NCBI RefSeq assembly: GCF_000321225.1 | Contig: NW_004450478.1 | Span: 815,720 to 879,719, forward strand | Direction of reading: 5' to 3' | Length of the DNA stretch: 64,000 nt | Source: Odobenus rosmarus divergens | Lineage: Eukaryota; Chordata; Mammalia; Carnivora; Odobenidae | Shown: positions 10,899-22,764 of the stretch, one piece after another | Position numbering within the stretch: position 1 is the stretch's first letter | Layout: every line of letters starts with the position of its first letter | Made by a program: the position numbers and the translations under genes | Notes under the pieces: model-generated | Databases searched by the model: none | What the model was told of the DNA's origin: nothing | What the model saw: only the letters and a program-made list of their open reading frames with translations

Positions 10899-11405
10899 AT
10901 ATCATGTTTGAGCTCAGAAAAATATCACCGGAAATTTGCTGACAAGTTTTCCTATTCACTGTTGAGGAACTAAGGCGGTGTCATTCAAACTAAACAACTC
11001 TGAAGTTTTTCTAACTCCATTCTGATTTTTTTCAGTAAGATTTGAAATTGCATGAAAATTAAATGTAGACAGTAATTTCATATTTTATAATTCTGTGTTT
11101 TCTGGCTAGTTAAATAAACCCAGAAATATAAACAATTGAAATATTTGATCCTACTACCAGCTTATTTCTGTTTTAAAAAGTTGGTTTCATAGTTTGCATA
11201 GTTTTTTAAAGTATAAATTGGAAATATTTAAAAATATTGCCTAAAATTGCCTTTTTCCAATAAATTTTACCGTATTTCATCTGTCGTAAGGAGAAGCTTC
11301 TTTAACCTAGAATTGTATTACTTATATTTTGATTTAAGTGTAATTTTTGGCACTTACCCACATAATTATTGTAGCACTGTTTAACCTTTATATATGTTCA
11401 TCCTT
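10899..11405. other. No gene or recognised repeat
   Basis: AT-rich single-copy sequence after the nested LTR; nothing further supported. Confidence 0.55.
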
Positions 11406-11845
11406 ACTACAATGCTGTTAAAAAACAAAAATTCAAAGGAGTAAATTTAAATATTTAATTGGCTTTGCTAAGCGAGTCATGAATCTGGCAGCATCCCATC
11501 TAGCAAGTAGAGGGGAGCCCCAAGGTGTTGTACAAGATGGAAAGTTCTTATAGGAAGGAAGATAAGGCAAGAAGTTACTAGCAAAAGAACAGAAAAGATT
11601 GTTTCAGGCAAGATCACCTTCCCTTGCAGGGAATCTTATGCAGATTACCTCATCTTCCTTTAGGAGAGGGCCCAGTGATAGATTATGTCATAGATGCTGC
11701 TTGGAAAAATCCTGACTGACCAGTTATTACTACATTTCTGGGGGAAGTTGAAATTGCAAGTTAGGTACTGGGTACAGTTTTGATGAGTTGGCCTGAGTGA
11801 GGCCATGTTTGGCCTGTGGTTTTCCTTTTTAACAGGGGTTACCCC
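11406..11845. repeat. Probable LTR-like interspersed repeat, unclassified
   Basis: This block is more GC-balanced than its flanks and contains phrases typical of mammalian LTR repeats: gctttgctaagcgagtcatg, ggcagcatcccatctagcaa, tgttgtacaagatggaaagt. I recall similar text from ERVL-type LTRs, but I cannot name the subfamily or orientation, and the edges are approximate. Confidence 0.4.
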
Positions 11846-12439
11846 TTAGTAGATATTCAAGTAAAAAAATGTTTAAAAAATTTTTGAAGGAAACTAAAAG
11901 TTCTGTATTGGTAACCACTCAAAGATAAGGATTTTAAATGGGCATTTTATAATTCTTCTTAATTGGGTTACTTCCTTCTATAATTCAGTTTATTGCAGGA
12001 GGCAAAACAGCAGGTAGATGTAAGCTAAAGGTTAGCTCAATTAATTATATTTGCTCTATTTTAAGATAAGTCTTAGTTGAATTACTGTAAATTCCTCCAT
12101 ATAGGTCTCTCTCTGCCTTGCCCTATGTCAGTTTCATCTCCCAAACTGCTAACAAGTTAAGCTTCTTAATATATACTTTGATCTTAATTAAGGGACTTTC
12201 TTTAAAGATCGCACATTGCTTTCCCCGGTAAAATATAGAATCTTTAATGAACAACTCTAGTCCTTTCTCATAGGGCCCCACCTTTTCTTCCATCCTGAAA
12301 GCCTATAATTACTAAAGCACTTTTCCCAAACACAGTTTGCCTTTTGGCATTTCTGTGCCCCTACAGATTGTAGTTCTTTTGCCTATGTGAGCATCTCACC
12401 CTCTACCCACCCTATTATATAAATAGTACTTTAAGATAT
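11846..12439. other. No gene or recognised repeat
   Basis: Single-copy sequence with no supported feature. Confidence 0.55.
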
Positions 12440-12690
12440 AAATGTGATAATATTCATTCTGGTAAGCTTCACCAGTCTTCATCTGTTCTGGCCAAAATAC
12501 TTCTCTTTTCAGTGTTTACAGAGCCCTTGGTCCTTCCTGGAAAAGGAACTCCCCATATCTCTGCCTTGTAATCATCTGTCACATTGGAACCTGAGCTTGT
12601 TGAGAAGTCTCTTGCCTCCTGCCCAACAGTTGGCATGGTGCTGGGAACCTATTAGATACAGAATGTGTGGTTTCGTTTCTTTCTCTTTTT
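12440..12690 (+). repeat. Possible L2 3' end
   Basis: The order gaacctgagcttgttgagaa, cagttggcatggtgctggga, then gatacagaatgtgtgg resembles the L2 3' terminus (gagcttcttgagg...cctggcacatagtagg). The overlapping 89-codon ORF at 12444-12713 has no protein-family feature and is probably fortuitous. Confidence 0.3.
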
Positions 12691-12713
12691 TTTATTTTGT
12701 TGTAGTTGTTTAG

Positions 12714-13782
12714 TGAGTATTCCACAACAGCTAATTTTAAATCTCTGAAGTCTCTTAGACTGTGTTATTTATGATTTGTGTAGGTATTTTTTGTTTTGAG
12801 GAACGCATTGTTTTAAGGAATAAGTAAAAGAGCTACCTTTTTCTTCACGAAACACTATTAAAAAATAACAGCTTATTATAAAATTATTAACTAAGGACTT
12901 CTGTCCATGTCACTTCTATCAGAATATACTTGGAAAGTTAGATTCCTTCCAATCCCCTATATGTAAATGCTGCATGGCCTAATGCTTATTATATACCATA
13001 GAAAGTCTTTTAGATCAAAGAATCATTGTTCAGTCCTATTCCTTGTCAGTTTAAATGTACCCTAACAATGGAAACATGCCTTTTCAATATGCTATATGAA
13101 TGTATATCAAGGCTTGATAGCCGAACTGCCAGAAATCCTAAATTCATCAGAGACTACATTATTTTTATGTAGATAAAAAGATGTGGTTCTCCATTATATT
13201 ACATGAATTGTCATCATAATATCACAGTTAAAGCTAATGAACCATTCTCTGGCATTTGAAAAACCAGTTAATGTAATATTTTCCTGATGAAGTTCAAGTT
13301 TATAAATGAATTAAGTCTGTTTGTGTGGGTGTTGTAATGATCATGAAGTGATTTCTCAACATTTTAAAATAACCCCATTCTGCCTCCAATTAAGGCTAGC
13401 ATGACCTACGAAAAGACACAAGTTATATTCATTTAATCAAAATAACGTATGTAGGGCTTTAAAGAGAAAAATTATTCTATAAGGAAAATCAGTTGTCATA
13501 GCAAACATTTCCTATTGAAATCCAAGTTGTATATTAGGCTTAAAGTTTTATTTATTTATTTTTAAGTTATCCAATACCCACACCCTCACCCTTGGTATAT
13601 TTCTACTATAAGAAGAAGTACATTAATATTTGTTATGCCTTCCTTGTCCCTTAAATAACAAATTGAAAAACAAACAACAAAAAAAAGGATCAAAAAAAAA
13701 AATTCCAGTGACTTTTTATCTGTACTCTACTCCTTTTCCTGAAATTGTATTAAATTTTAGATGAATTCTAGTTATCATAAGA
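12714..13782. other. No gene or recognised repeat
   Basis: About 1.1 kb of AT-rich single-copy DNA; an A-rich run lies near 13679-13702. Confidence 0.55.
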
Positions 13783-13796
13783 AGGGTGCTGTTGAG

Positions 13797-13989
13797 GGGT
13801 GCCTGGGTGATCAGTCGTTAAGCGTCTGCCTTCGGGTCAGGTCATGATCCCAGGGTCCTGGGATCGAGCCCCGCATCGGTCTCCCTGATCCGCGGGAAGC
13901 CTGCTTCTCCCTCTCCCACCGCCCCTGCTTGTGTCCCCTCTCTCACTGTGTCTCTCTCTGTCAAATAAATAAATAAAATCTTAAAAAAA
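13797..13989 (+). mobile_element. SINEC retroposon with TSD
   Basis: Full-length carnivore SINE: gtgcctgggtgatcagtcgt, ggtcatgatcccagggtcct, gggatcgagccccgcatcgg, CT-rich middle, then aaataaataaataaaatctt. TSD agggtgctgttgag (13783-13796) against agggtgctcttgag (13990-14003). Confidence 0.95.
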
Positions 13990-14130
13990 AGGGTGCTCTT
14001 GAGTGGGAGGAGATCACATTTACATTGTAAGCCAACAACCTAGTTACAAAATAGATAGTCCTTGCAAAAACCTTTCAGCAACTTTTGAAGAATTTCAGAT
14101 TTTCTTTTCCTTATTAAAAGAGGTTATTGA

Positions 14131-14170
14131 ATATATATATATGTATGTATATATATATATATATATACAT
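14131..14170. repeat. (TA)n microsatellite with tgta interruption
   Basis: Alternating TA tract broken once by tatgtatgta. Likely length-variable. A 72-codon ORF through it (14003-14221) reads as low-complexity Ile/Tyr and is not a gene. Confidence 0.9.
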
Positions 14171-14524
14171 TTTATTAGAATCCTTAGACCTGAACTTACC
14201 CTCTTTGAAGTATTGAACTGAATAATGATATTGAGTTAACTATTACACATTGATTCCTTTTATTTTAGTGCATTAGGCTCAACCGGTTGCTAAAATGACA
14301 GCATTAAAAATTCATCCATACTGTTTTTTTTCCCTGAATTTCTACATGTTTATCATCTCTTTTAAAGCATTTGAGGTTTTTCCTCTCACATAGGAAATGG
14401 GCTTTTTGTGTATGTCTTTTATTCACACAGTGTCTCCTAATATTTTGACTCAAATTGAAGTTAGGATGTTTTCAAATTGGAATTAGATTTTTGGTTTAAC
14501 TTCAGATGTGGTATTGAAGAAAGT

Positions 14525-14705
14525 GCCGACAATGAAATCTGAAGAATTGGGTTCAAATTCTGGCTCAGCCATATATCAGCTATGTGATTTTAGACAGGTC
14601 ACTTAACTTTTATAAGAGTTAACTTTGTCCTCCTAAAGCTGAAAGTAAGTAATACTGATTCTTAACTCCCTCTGAGAGTTTTTAGAAGGATCAAAGAACT
14701 ATAGG
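14525..14705 (+). repeat. MIR SINE
   Basis: MIR in order: gggttcaaattctggctcag, catatatcagctatgtgatt, agacaggtcacttaactttt, gagagtttttagaaggatca. The tRNA-like B-box and the conserved core are both readable. Confidence 0.75.
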
Positions 14706-14736
14706 ATATAGATTTAATTTTAAAAACAAATTATGA

Positions 14737-14930
14737 GGGGCGCTGGGTGGCTCAGTCGGTTAAGCGTCTGCCTTGGGCTCAGGTCATGATCTCAGGGGTC
14801 CTGGGATCGAGTCCCGCATAGGGCTCCCTGCTCAGCGAGGAGCCTGCTTCTCCCTCTGCTTGCCGCTCCCCCTGCTTGTGTTCTCTCTCTCTCTCTGTCA
14901 AATAAATAAATAAAATCTTTTTAAAAAAAG
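14737..14930 (+). mobile_element. SINEC retroposon with perfect TSD
   Basis: Full-length SINE: ggcgctgggtggctcagtcg, ggtcctgggatcgagtcccg, CT-rich middle, aaataaataaataaaatctt. TSD aaaacaaattatga is exact at 14723-14736 and 14931-14944. Little decay in body or TSD suggests a younger insertion. Confidence 0.96.
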
Positions 14931-14944
14931 AAAACAAATTATGA

Positions 14945-15420
14945 TATGTAAGTGAAGCGTTTGTCTCAGGGTGTTATAGTTTATTTCTTAATTTAATGCA
15001 TGAAAAATAAATCTAGAGAAGACAAACAACTAGAGGTATGGTGGGCTCAAACCTTCAAAGCCAGAAAGAGTTTATGCTAAGATTATTAAAATTTGATTCT
15101 TTTGCCCCTTGACTAATTTTCTTAAGTACATTATACTTAATTTTCCAAAATCTGTGAGTAGTGTGATAGTAGTTTTCCTAGATATGACAGAATTTTTAAA
15201 GACACCAATTTTGTTTATGTGTCATTCTCCACCCCCTTACCCAAATAAAAAAAGAATATATAGTGTCAAGGCGGTTGTTTAAGGAGTTGGACAGACATAA
15301 GTTTATATCCAGGCTTGCCGTTTGGATTCCTAAACTCTGTCTTTTTTGTAAAAGTGGGAGCCAGTATATTTATTTTGTACTATTCTTTTAAATGAAAAAT
15401 ATTCTAGGAACTGATGATGT
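14945..15420. other. No gene or recognised repeat
   Basis: Single-copy sequence leading into the perfect inverted repeat at 15421. Confidence 0.55.
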
Positions 15421-15462
15421 TCTATTATATTTCCATGGCTTTGCACACGGAAATATAATAGA
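15421..15462. repeat. Perfect 14-bp inverted repeat (hairpin)
   Basis: Left arm tctattatatttcc (15421-15434) and right arm ggaaatataataga (15449-15462) are exact reverse complements around a 14-nt spacer. No flanking element explains it. The stem is too short for a microRNA precursor on its own. Confidence 0.9.
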
Positions 15463-15834
15463 GGCCAGAATGCTCTTCCCCAATCTGTCCAACTAGAAAA
15501 GTTTTGTACATCCTTTCAATTTTATCATGGAATATATGATATCATTAATAATGACTTCTGTGATGCAGTCAGCCAGCTTAAGTGTCCCTCTTCATACGCT
15601 CACACTGCATATGTAATGTAACCCCCAATGAAGCAATTAAATTATTTGCAAGTTTTTTGTTTGCTTATCCTTTCCCAACTAGACTGTATGCTTTTAGAGG
15701 AAAGAGAATGATGCATAGGAAGTACCACACTCCTACTTAGTGAATGAATGAATATAGGAAACATCTAAGCCTAACATTTAAGGCAAACAGAGAGTGTTCA
15801 TTTATCTTTTCTTCTCCCCCCTTTTTTAAAAAAA
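15463..15834. other. No gene; possible L2 end near 15650-15765
   Basis: The phrase aactagactgtatgctttta followed by ttagtgaatgaatgaatata is faintly like an L2 3' terminus. Otherwise nothing recognised. Confidence 0.35.
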
Positions 15835-15975
15835 GAAAAAACATATATATGAATAGTTTATATATATACTGTGTATCTGTGGTTACAATTATATACAAGT
15901 AAAATTATATATGACATATAAATATATAATCTTAATTTTTAAATGATTTTAAAGTATTAGTATATATAGTATTTA
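15835..15975. repeat. AT-rich low-complexity tract
   Basis: Nearly pure A/T with repeated tatata segments, starting after an A-rich run. No coding capacity. Confidence 0.8.
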
Positions 15976-18733
15976 AAATTGTACCTTGTTATTAGCACAT
16001 GCCACAATTAACATTTCAAGGGATAAAAAGATGATTCATTCAAGGTATAGAAATACATCAAAATCCAAGTATTATTGCTTTCTTTCAAAGGGTACAAATT
16101 TGACAAAGACATTTAGAGTACAAACCTTAGACCAGCAGTCACAAAATTTGCAGATCTCCTCTGATTGAACTCACCCAAGTGAAGTGGAGTAGGTTTTTTT
16201 CCATGGAATATTTTTGTGGGAATTAAAAATAAGCTAAAGAACTAACTAAACCCATGTATTTTCTCTAGTGACACATAATACATAGAATTTTAAGTGAGTA
16301 CAGTAATTTAATTGAATATAATATGATACAATACAGTAATTATATAAAAGTCTTTTGTTAAGTCTATAACATATTTCAAATAATAGATATTATTATTAGA
16401 ACAAAACTACATGCAAAGTAGGTTCATAAGAATGTGTTTTGGTGTGCTGTGTTTTGTTTTGTTTTGTTTTTAACTGGCTTACCTATCCATATAAATCTTT
16501 AGGGATAATTTCTGCTTTCAACATAATTTTAAGAGGTCATTCATTGTTAAGTAAGAGCCCAAAAATGCCAACATCTCAAAAATGTAGCAACAAATGAAAG
16601 TTTCCTTGAATAATTTGCTTTTTTGTTTAAGACTCTTACTTTTTAAAAATATAGAATCTCATATACTGGAACTATTCTAGGGACTGAGAGGGTGATAAAA
16701 ATCTTAGTTGTAATATTACTTTTCTCAGTAGCAAATGGTTCATGTCTTCTCCTTTAATCTATGCTGGGAATTTATATGCATGTTTAAGAGGAGAACTCAT
16801 TTGCAACTGAAAATACAATAAAACTGAAATAAGTGGCCAGAAAATTTTAATAGTTATTTAAAAGCAGATAGATCTCTACCCATGCAAGTTTTTTATATAA
16901 AAAATGTTCAATGTGCTTTTTCTTCAAGGTTAACTCTTAAGAATGGAATAAAATGATTCTGACATATAGCATAACCCAGGAAACTAAGACAGTGTGTCTT
17001 CTACGAACCATGGAATTTCCAATCTTGGTAATATAGTTGAGTTTGAAAATACCACTGATAATATTTTGATTACCGTCATGCAGCCACGGAAGAAGTTCCT
17101 CATCCATATGTAATAACATATGTCAGGGAAATAGAAATGATTACTGAATTATTATTACTTGGTTGATGGAATGGTGGCACAAAAAAAATTAGATAATGTG
17201 TCATGCTTTAAGGTCACAACTGATTAATTTCAGCTCAAATTTCATGACCCTAGCTTTTTTGCCCCTTGACTATACTACTTTGAAAAATGATATGTTAAAT
17301 ATTGTTTATTTCAATAAAATAAAATATACAGAAATGTCTGTGGGTGACTGCCAGGGAAATTGCAAATTTGCCTTTCTTAAAGTCATTCTTAAAATCCCTG
17401 CACACCCTATTTCTGTCTGTGGCCTGGAAATCTTCCTCAAAGAAATTTTTCAAAAAGATTAGGACTCTTTGTTGAGTACACATGAAAGTAGACTTTCCAG
17501 ATGTCTGGAGTTACTCAGACTACATCATGCTGAAATGTGATTTTGACATTGAAATGTGATTGGGAGAAGAACCTGTAACCTGTGGGCAGGGCCAAGGAAA
17601 GACGGTTAACTTGTTATCCAGTCTCTCTCTGCCTTGCTGCTTGCAAACTGAGACTCATGTCCAGATGGTAGAGACAGATACAGAGTCAAGTTGGCTTAGA
17701 TCACTCCATGTATCACATATACAGTATCTGCCCAGGAGTGTTACAGGCACTAATATACTTTATTTCAATGAAATTTAAATTTCTCATTGATACTAATTAT
17801 GATGTTATGATATGATACTGAGCTGGGGGGTTTGTCACCACAACATGACCTATTCTGTCCTGACCTATATCTTTTTATTTTTTTCTGAAGGAAATATGAC
17901 TTACATAATAATTTCAATAAAAAATGTATCTAGTGTGTGAAAATATGAATTTATGAGAAAGTAGAAGTATGGCAAGCATCATAGTGCCAGTTCAAATTGT
18001 AGAAATTTTTCAGAAATGCCTACTGCACAGAGGAAAGGACAGTGATGGTCATAAGTATTTTTTATGGGAATAATTTAAAACCTTGTCAGAATTGTTTTAC
18101 CAACATCATCATTGATAGCCCTAGAAAAAGAACCAGTCAGGACTGCATTTATGTGACTGTGTGTTGTAAGGTCTCTAGGTCAGAGAGTGTGTGGATGATC
18201 AATTGGAGCCTGACAACTCAGGACCGGCAGTGGCTTCTGACATAGCACAAATTCCTAAGTAGTATGACTTTGGGAAATAACAAAAATAAAAGTTAAAGAT
18301 GATACACAGGAATTAAAATAGTCAATTAATAGATTTTCAAACCTAAGTCATCATTAGATGGATAGCATTTAATAAATTCTGCTCTTTTTTGTGATTTTGC
18401 TGTGAGCAAATTTTAGAGCTACCAACTTACTAATGATACCACATTAAATATTTTTGTAAGAAAAATTTCCAGTCATTATATAAGCATTGACTACTTTAGG
18501 GACAAATCATGGCCAAGTATATAACAAACTCTGACCAAGAAAGATAGATACAAGTCCTTTCCCTAAACCCAAACTGTGGTAGCATACTGCCCTATGATAT
18601 ATTACCAGTTTTGCAGAATTTAAGTATACATATGTACATGTTCTTAAAAATTGTTTCATATATATTTATCCCAAGAGCAGTGATGACCTACCAATAATTG
18701 TGAGTTAAATAAATTATTTTAAATTAAAAAAAT
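15976..18733. other. No gene seen; long single-copy stretch
   Basis: About 2.8 kb with no recognised mobile element. A (GTTTT)n run lies at about 16449-16471. The short ORFs here (60-88 codons, for example 17196-17462 plus and 16937-17119 minus) lack family features and several overlap on opposite strands, as expected by chance. Confidence 0.5.
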
Positions 18734-18925
18734 TGGGGTGCCTGGGTGGCTCAGTTGGTTGGGAGGCTGCCTTCTGCCCAGGTCATGATCCCAGGGTCCT
18801 GGGATCGAGTCCCGCATTGGGCTCCTTGCTCTGCGGGGAACCTGCTTCTCCCTCTGCCTGCCACTCCCCCTGCTTGTGCTCTCTCTCTCTGACAAATAAA
18901 TAAATTTAAATAAATAAATAAATGA
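18734..18925 (+). mobile_element. SINEC retroposon
   Basis: Carnivore SINE: ggtgcctgggtggctcagtt, ggtcctgggatcgagtcccg, a long CT-rich middle, then a tail of aaat/aaataaat units to about 18925. The TSD is not clear because the left flank is also A/T-rich. The ORF at 18719-18961 (minus) is the antisense of this element. Confidence 0.93.
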
Positions 18926-19549
18926 ATTCACAAAATAGTTTCTTAAGGCTTTATCAAACACATCAAAAATTCCAAGGTATTACTTACACAAAATTTAAAG
19001 ATAGGAAAAATTTTCAGAGTATATTGTTAAAGAACTCCAGAAACAAAATATTACACATAAAAAAAATCTTATTTTGTGAAAAGTAATTATATATTATAAT
19101 TGTTTTTGCTTAAGGGAAGTGATTTCAAATTTTATTGGAAATAATATGATACACAATGAAAATAAAACATGACAGATTTATTTGTGGCTACATTCTGCCA
19201 AATTCTTCATTATCTTTTTAATTTGATATGAGAGGGATGAAAGAAAGCCTTTCTAGTGCTACATGGAAAATAAGTCATAGATTAATGGGATAGAATAATA
19301 CATAGAAATGTTAATAATTTCAGATATAACTGAGGAAGATTCAATTATCCTCAGAGATAGAATCCTCCCAAATATTAGCAAAAAATATAAGTAAAAATTA
19401 TAAAGAAACAAAGTATGCCACAACTGTATGAAAATAGTTTCTATGATGTAAGGTTTGATTGGATTGAAATTTTATTTCTGGTAAAAAGCATTTTTAGGTA
19501 TGTAAAAACAATTTATATTTAAATATGACTCTGCCATTTAATTTTAAGA
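18926..19549. other. No gene or recognised repeat
   Basis: Very AT-rich single-copy DNA; nothing supported. Confidence 0.55.
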
Positions 19550-19560
19550 AAGAGAAAGGA

Positions 19561-19730
19561 GGGGACGCACCTGAGTGGTTCAGTTGGTTGAGGGGCCAAG
19601 TCTTGATTTTGGCTCAGGTCATAATCTCAGAGTCGTGGGATCAAGCCCTGCATGTCCCTCTTCCTCTGCTCCTCTCCCCATTTGCACTCTCTCTCTCTAA
19701 AATAAATAAATAAAATCTTCTTTTAAAAAA
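19561..19730 (+). mobile_element. SINEC retroposon, diverged, with TSD
   Basis: Head gcacctgagtggttcagttg, variant middle aagtcttgattttggctcag, gggatcaagccctgcatg, then aaataaataaataaaatctt. The region between B-box and tail is shorter than in neighbours. TSD aagagaaagga, exact at 19550-19560 and 19731-19741. Confidence 0.92.
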
Positions 19731-19741
19731 AAGAGAAAGGA

Positions 19742-21528
19742 AGAAACTAATACTTTCTCATTAGGTTAAACAGAAAACTGTCCAAACTGTCCAAACAATG
19801 AGAAAACCTAAAAGTCAAAATAATTTTTGTATTTATAAATTTAAGAGTTAGGATAGTTAGTAGTTTTATGTGATTTACTTACTTGACTTTATAGTTAATC
19901 TAGCTGAGTCAACCTTGTCATGCTGAACACATTTTTGTTTTTCCTTGAGGAGTTTGAAGAATATGTGGCTGATTATGAAACATATTCCAACTAGGAGAAA
20001 GTGTATTGTTTTTCCTTTCTTTTTTGTTATTCAACAAAGCAGAAAAATGTTCAGAATCTAAAAATATACAATTTTCTTTTCAATAATCTTCTCATGGTTT
20101 AAAGACCGAAGATGAAACTGAGATCTTAGTCAAATATTGATTAGGGCATTTAAAGCACAAATGAAAAATTTATATAGCACAGATTTCCATGCTGGGAACA
20201 TGAACATGATAAATTTTGTTGAGCTACTGGAAAAGTGCAAGCATAGAAAAGCATTCTATTCAACTTAGAATGATTATAATGCACTTTTTTTTTTGGTCCC
20301 AAATGAACTAATAATGTTTACCCTTATTAGAATTCAAATACAAATGTAATGACTTGGTGATTGTTTTTTAAGTCCCACTGCAACATGTTGCTAAAATTTC
20401 ACTTTGCAACAGAAACACCTATTTCATCATTCCTCTTAACTTCTTACCTTTTGCTACTCTGAGTCAATGATCATCATTAACCTGCAAAGATTAAGTATCT
20501 TTCCAGGAGTATATTTTTCTCATCCTATCAATTCTAACTTTCACATAACTAAAAAGTAGCTTCACCAAGTAATAATCAAATTGAACTATATTGCAATATT
20601 ATGAAGACTTTGGGGGTACTTAGTAAAAAGAAATCCTATGGAGAAATTCCAAGGATCATTCTTTAGTTATGTTTTAGATCATCTTTCTGTGTTCTTAAAG
20701 AATATATTTAGCACATGTTACCCATGATCTTTCTTCTTAATTCCTATTCAGAGTTTGAAAATTAGCACTCAGTGTCACTCAATGGATATGTTTGCTGGTC
20801 ACACCATTCCCATCATCTTAAATGACAGTCACCCTTTGAACCACTAGTCACATCTGAGTTTGCAACTTTGACCTAGGCCCACAGGATTCTAAGACATATA
20901 TGTGATTTTATTGTTTTTTTGAAGACAATATTTTAAGTGAGTTTAACAGTTCAGATATTGTGGAATTGTTCTGAAATTAGTTTTGAATGATATCTAACCA
21001 CTCTTCTTTCAATAAAATCACTTTCCCTTGGCTTCTCAATGCATTATTTAAGCTACTTCTCTACCTTTTCCTTTCTCCTTTTTTTTTCCTCTGCCAGATT
21101 TTCTTTCTGTCTTGTTCACTTCTGTATCAGCCCACAGAATCCAGGCTACAAACATTTTGCTCTTGTACTTGCGTTTATTCTTTACTGTCTTATTGTCTTT
21201 GCAGCATAGTAGGGTCATTAATTTACTTAAATTAAGTAATACTTAAAATAAGTATTATTTTACTTAATAAGGAAAATAAACACTATCTGTGAATAATATT
21301 AAAGTTAAGTTTTTCTTCTTTTTGTTTAGCAAGAAAGGGGGGATCTTTAAAAGTATGAGAAAAAATGTAGTACACTCAATCAAGTTTAGCAGTGATATGC
21401 TCTAAAGTTTAGTCAAAATTCACTTACCTCTCAAAAAAAAAAAACACAAATTCACTTACCTGTTTGACACAATGACAAAATAAGTGACGGGACTTGACAA
21501 GTAAAACATTATTGAATATATAAAAATA
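19742..21528. other. No gene or recognised repeat
   Basis: About 1.8 kb of single-copy DNA. The 82-codon ORF at 20987-21235 (plus) reads as a Leu/Phe/Ser-rich hydrophobic string from pyrimidine-rich sequence and shows no family feature. Confidence 0.5.
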
Positions 21529-21727
21529 GGGGCGCCTGGGTGGCTCAGTCGGTTAAGTTTCTGCCTTCGGCTTAGGTCATGATCCCAGGGTCCTGTGACT
21601 GAGACAAACATCAGGCTCCCTGCTCAGTGGGGAGTCTGCTTCTCCCTCTCCCTCTGTGCCCTGCTCGTGCTCTTTCTGTCTTGCTCTCTCTCTCTCTCAA
21701 GTAAATAAATAATATCTTAAAAAAAAT
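21529..21727 (+). mobile_element. SINEC retroposon
   Basis: Full-length SINE: ggcgcctgggtggctcagtc, ggtcatgatcccagggtcct, CT-rich middle with gctctctctctctctcaagt, tail aaataaataatatcttaaaa. A short TSD of the form ataaaa(a)tag flanks it (about 21519-21528 and 21728-21736). Confidence 0.94.
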
Positions 21728-21759
21728 AAAATAGACAAGCAACATTTGATACCACATTT

Positions 21760-21845
21760 GATGTGTATGTGTATGTGTATAAAATACGTATAAATATATG
21801 TGTATGTATACATGTACATATACTTGTACACATGTACCATATTAT
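21760..21845. repeat. Degenerate TG/TA/CA repeat
   Basis: Mixed alternating tract of tgtatgtgtatg, tatatgtgtatgtata and catgtacatatac units. Low complexity with several partly self-complementary segments. Confidence 0.8.
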
Positions 21846-22002
21846 CCCTGTATATCTCAACTCATAAGAAAAAAATTATAATGCAAAGCTTAACTAAAAG
21901 GACATTCTCTGGCAGTATTAAATAATATTTAATTATTAAGAAGATGAAGTGCACTTCACCCTTCATTTTGTCCCCCAAGCTGTCTTAATCATGGGCTTGC
22001 TT

Positions 22003-22200
22003 GGGGCACCTGGGTGGCTCAGTTGGTTGGGCGACTGCCTTCAGCTCAGGTCATGATCCTGGAGTCCCTGGATCGAGTCCCACATCGGGCTCCCTGCTCG
22101 GCAGGGAGTCTGCTTCTCCCTCTGACCCTCCCCCCTCTCATGTGCTCGCTGTCTCTCTCATTCTCTCTGTCTCAGATAAATAAAATCTTTAAAAAAAAAA
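22003..22200 (+). mobile_element. SINEC retroposon with TSD
   Basis: SINE head cacctgggtggctcagttgg, ggatcgagtcccacatcggg, CT-rich middle, cagataaataaaatctttaa. TSD atcatgggcttgctt (21988-22002) against atcatggacttgctt (22201-22215), one mismatch. The 60- and 74-codon ORFs here are frames of the SINE. Confidence 0.95.
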
Positions 22201-22215
22201 ATCATGGACTTGCTT

Positions 22216-22535
22216 ATGTGCAACTAAGCCGAGGTTAGTGAAACAAGATCTATCTACTTACTAATTTGATTAAATTACATGTGGCAAAATGTAACAAAGT
22301 TTGTATATGTTGCATTCTATCTTCTCAGTTGTATATCCATTGATAGCTTTTCTGAATAAATAGGAACAGAAAGCAAAAGACTGTCAACAAAGTTAATATT
22401 GAAATGATGTTACAGTATCAGTTACTATTAGGCCCATCAGCACAAATTACTCCCTCCCCTCCATCAGTGACATATATATGTTCAGCATACATCTGAAACT
22501 CCTGAATACTTACTAAAGTTTTTAAATTAATTTTT
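22216..22535. other. No gene or recognised repeat
   Basis: AT-rich single-copy DNA between two SINEs. Confidence 0.55.
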
Positions 22536-22550
22536 ATGGGACTGTTTTTG

Positions 22551-22731
22551 GGGGGTTTTTTGGTGGGTTTGTGTGTGTGTGTGTGTTTTGTTTTTTGTTT
22601 TGTTTTGTTTTTAAGTAGGCTCCACACCCAGCATGGAGCCCATCACAGGGCTTGAACTCATGAAGCTGAGATCAAGACCTGAGCTGAGATCAAGAGTTGG
22701 ATGCTTAACTGACTGAACCACCCAGGCGCCC
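22551..22731 (-). mobile_element. SINEC, short variant, antisense
   Basis: Antisense SINE with a T/G-rich tail complement containing (GT)n at about 22571-22586 and (GTTTT)n at about 22587-22612, then taggctccacacccagcatg, ggcttgaactcatgaagctg and head complement gaaccacccaggcgcccc. An imperfect TSD around ggactgttnttg flanks it. Same short class as 7455-7555 rather than the long class. Confidence 0.88.
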
Positions 22732-22764
22732 CAGGACTGTTGTTGTTTTTTTTAAACTGGACAT

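Noticed and set aside
14737..14830. tRNA gene, because A- and B-box-like sequences are present
   Set aside because: These are the tRNA-derived heads of SINEs; there is no complete cloverleaf, and CT-rich bodies and A-rich tails follow. The same applies to the other SINE copies.
22001..22238. Two overlapping ORFs as coding sequence
   Set aside because: Both are frames of a SINE with a 15-bp TSD.
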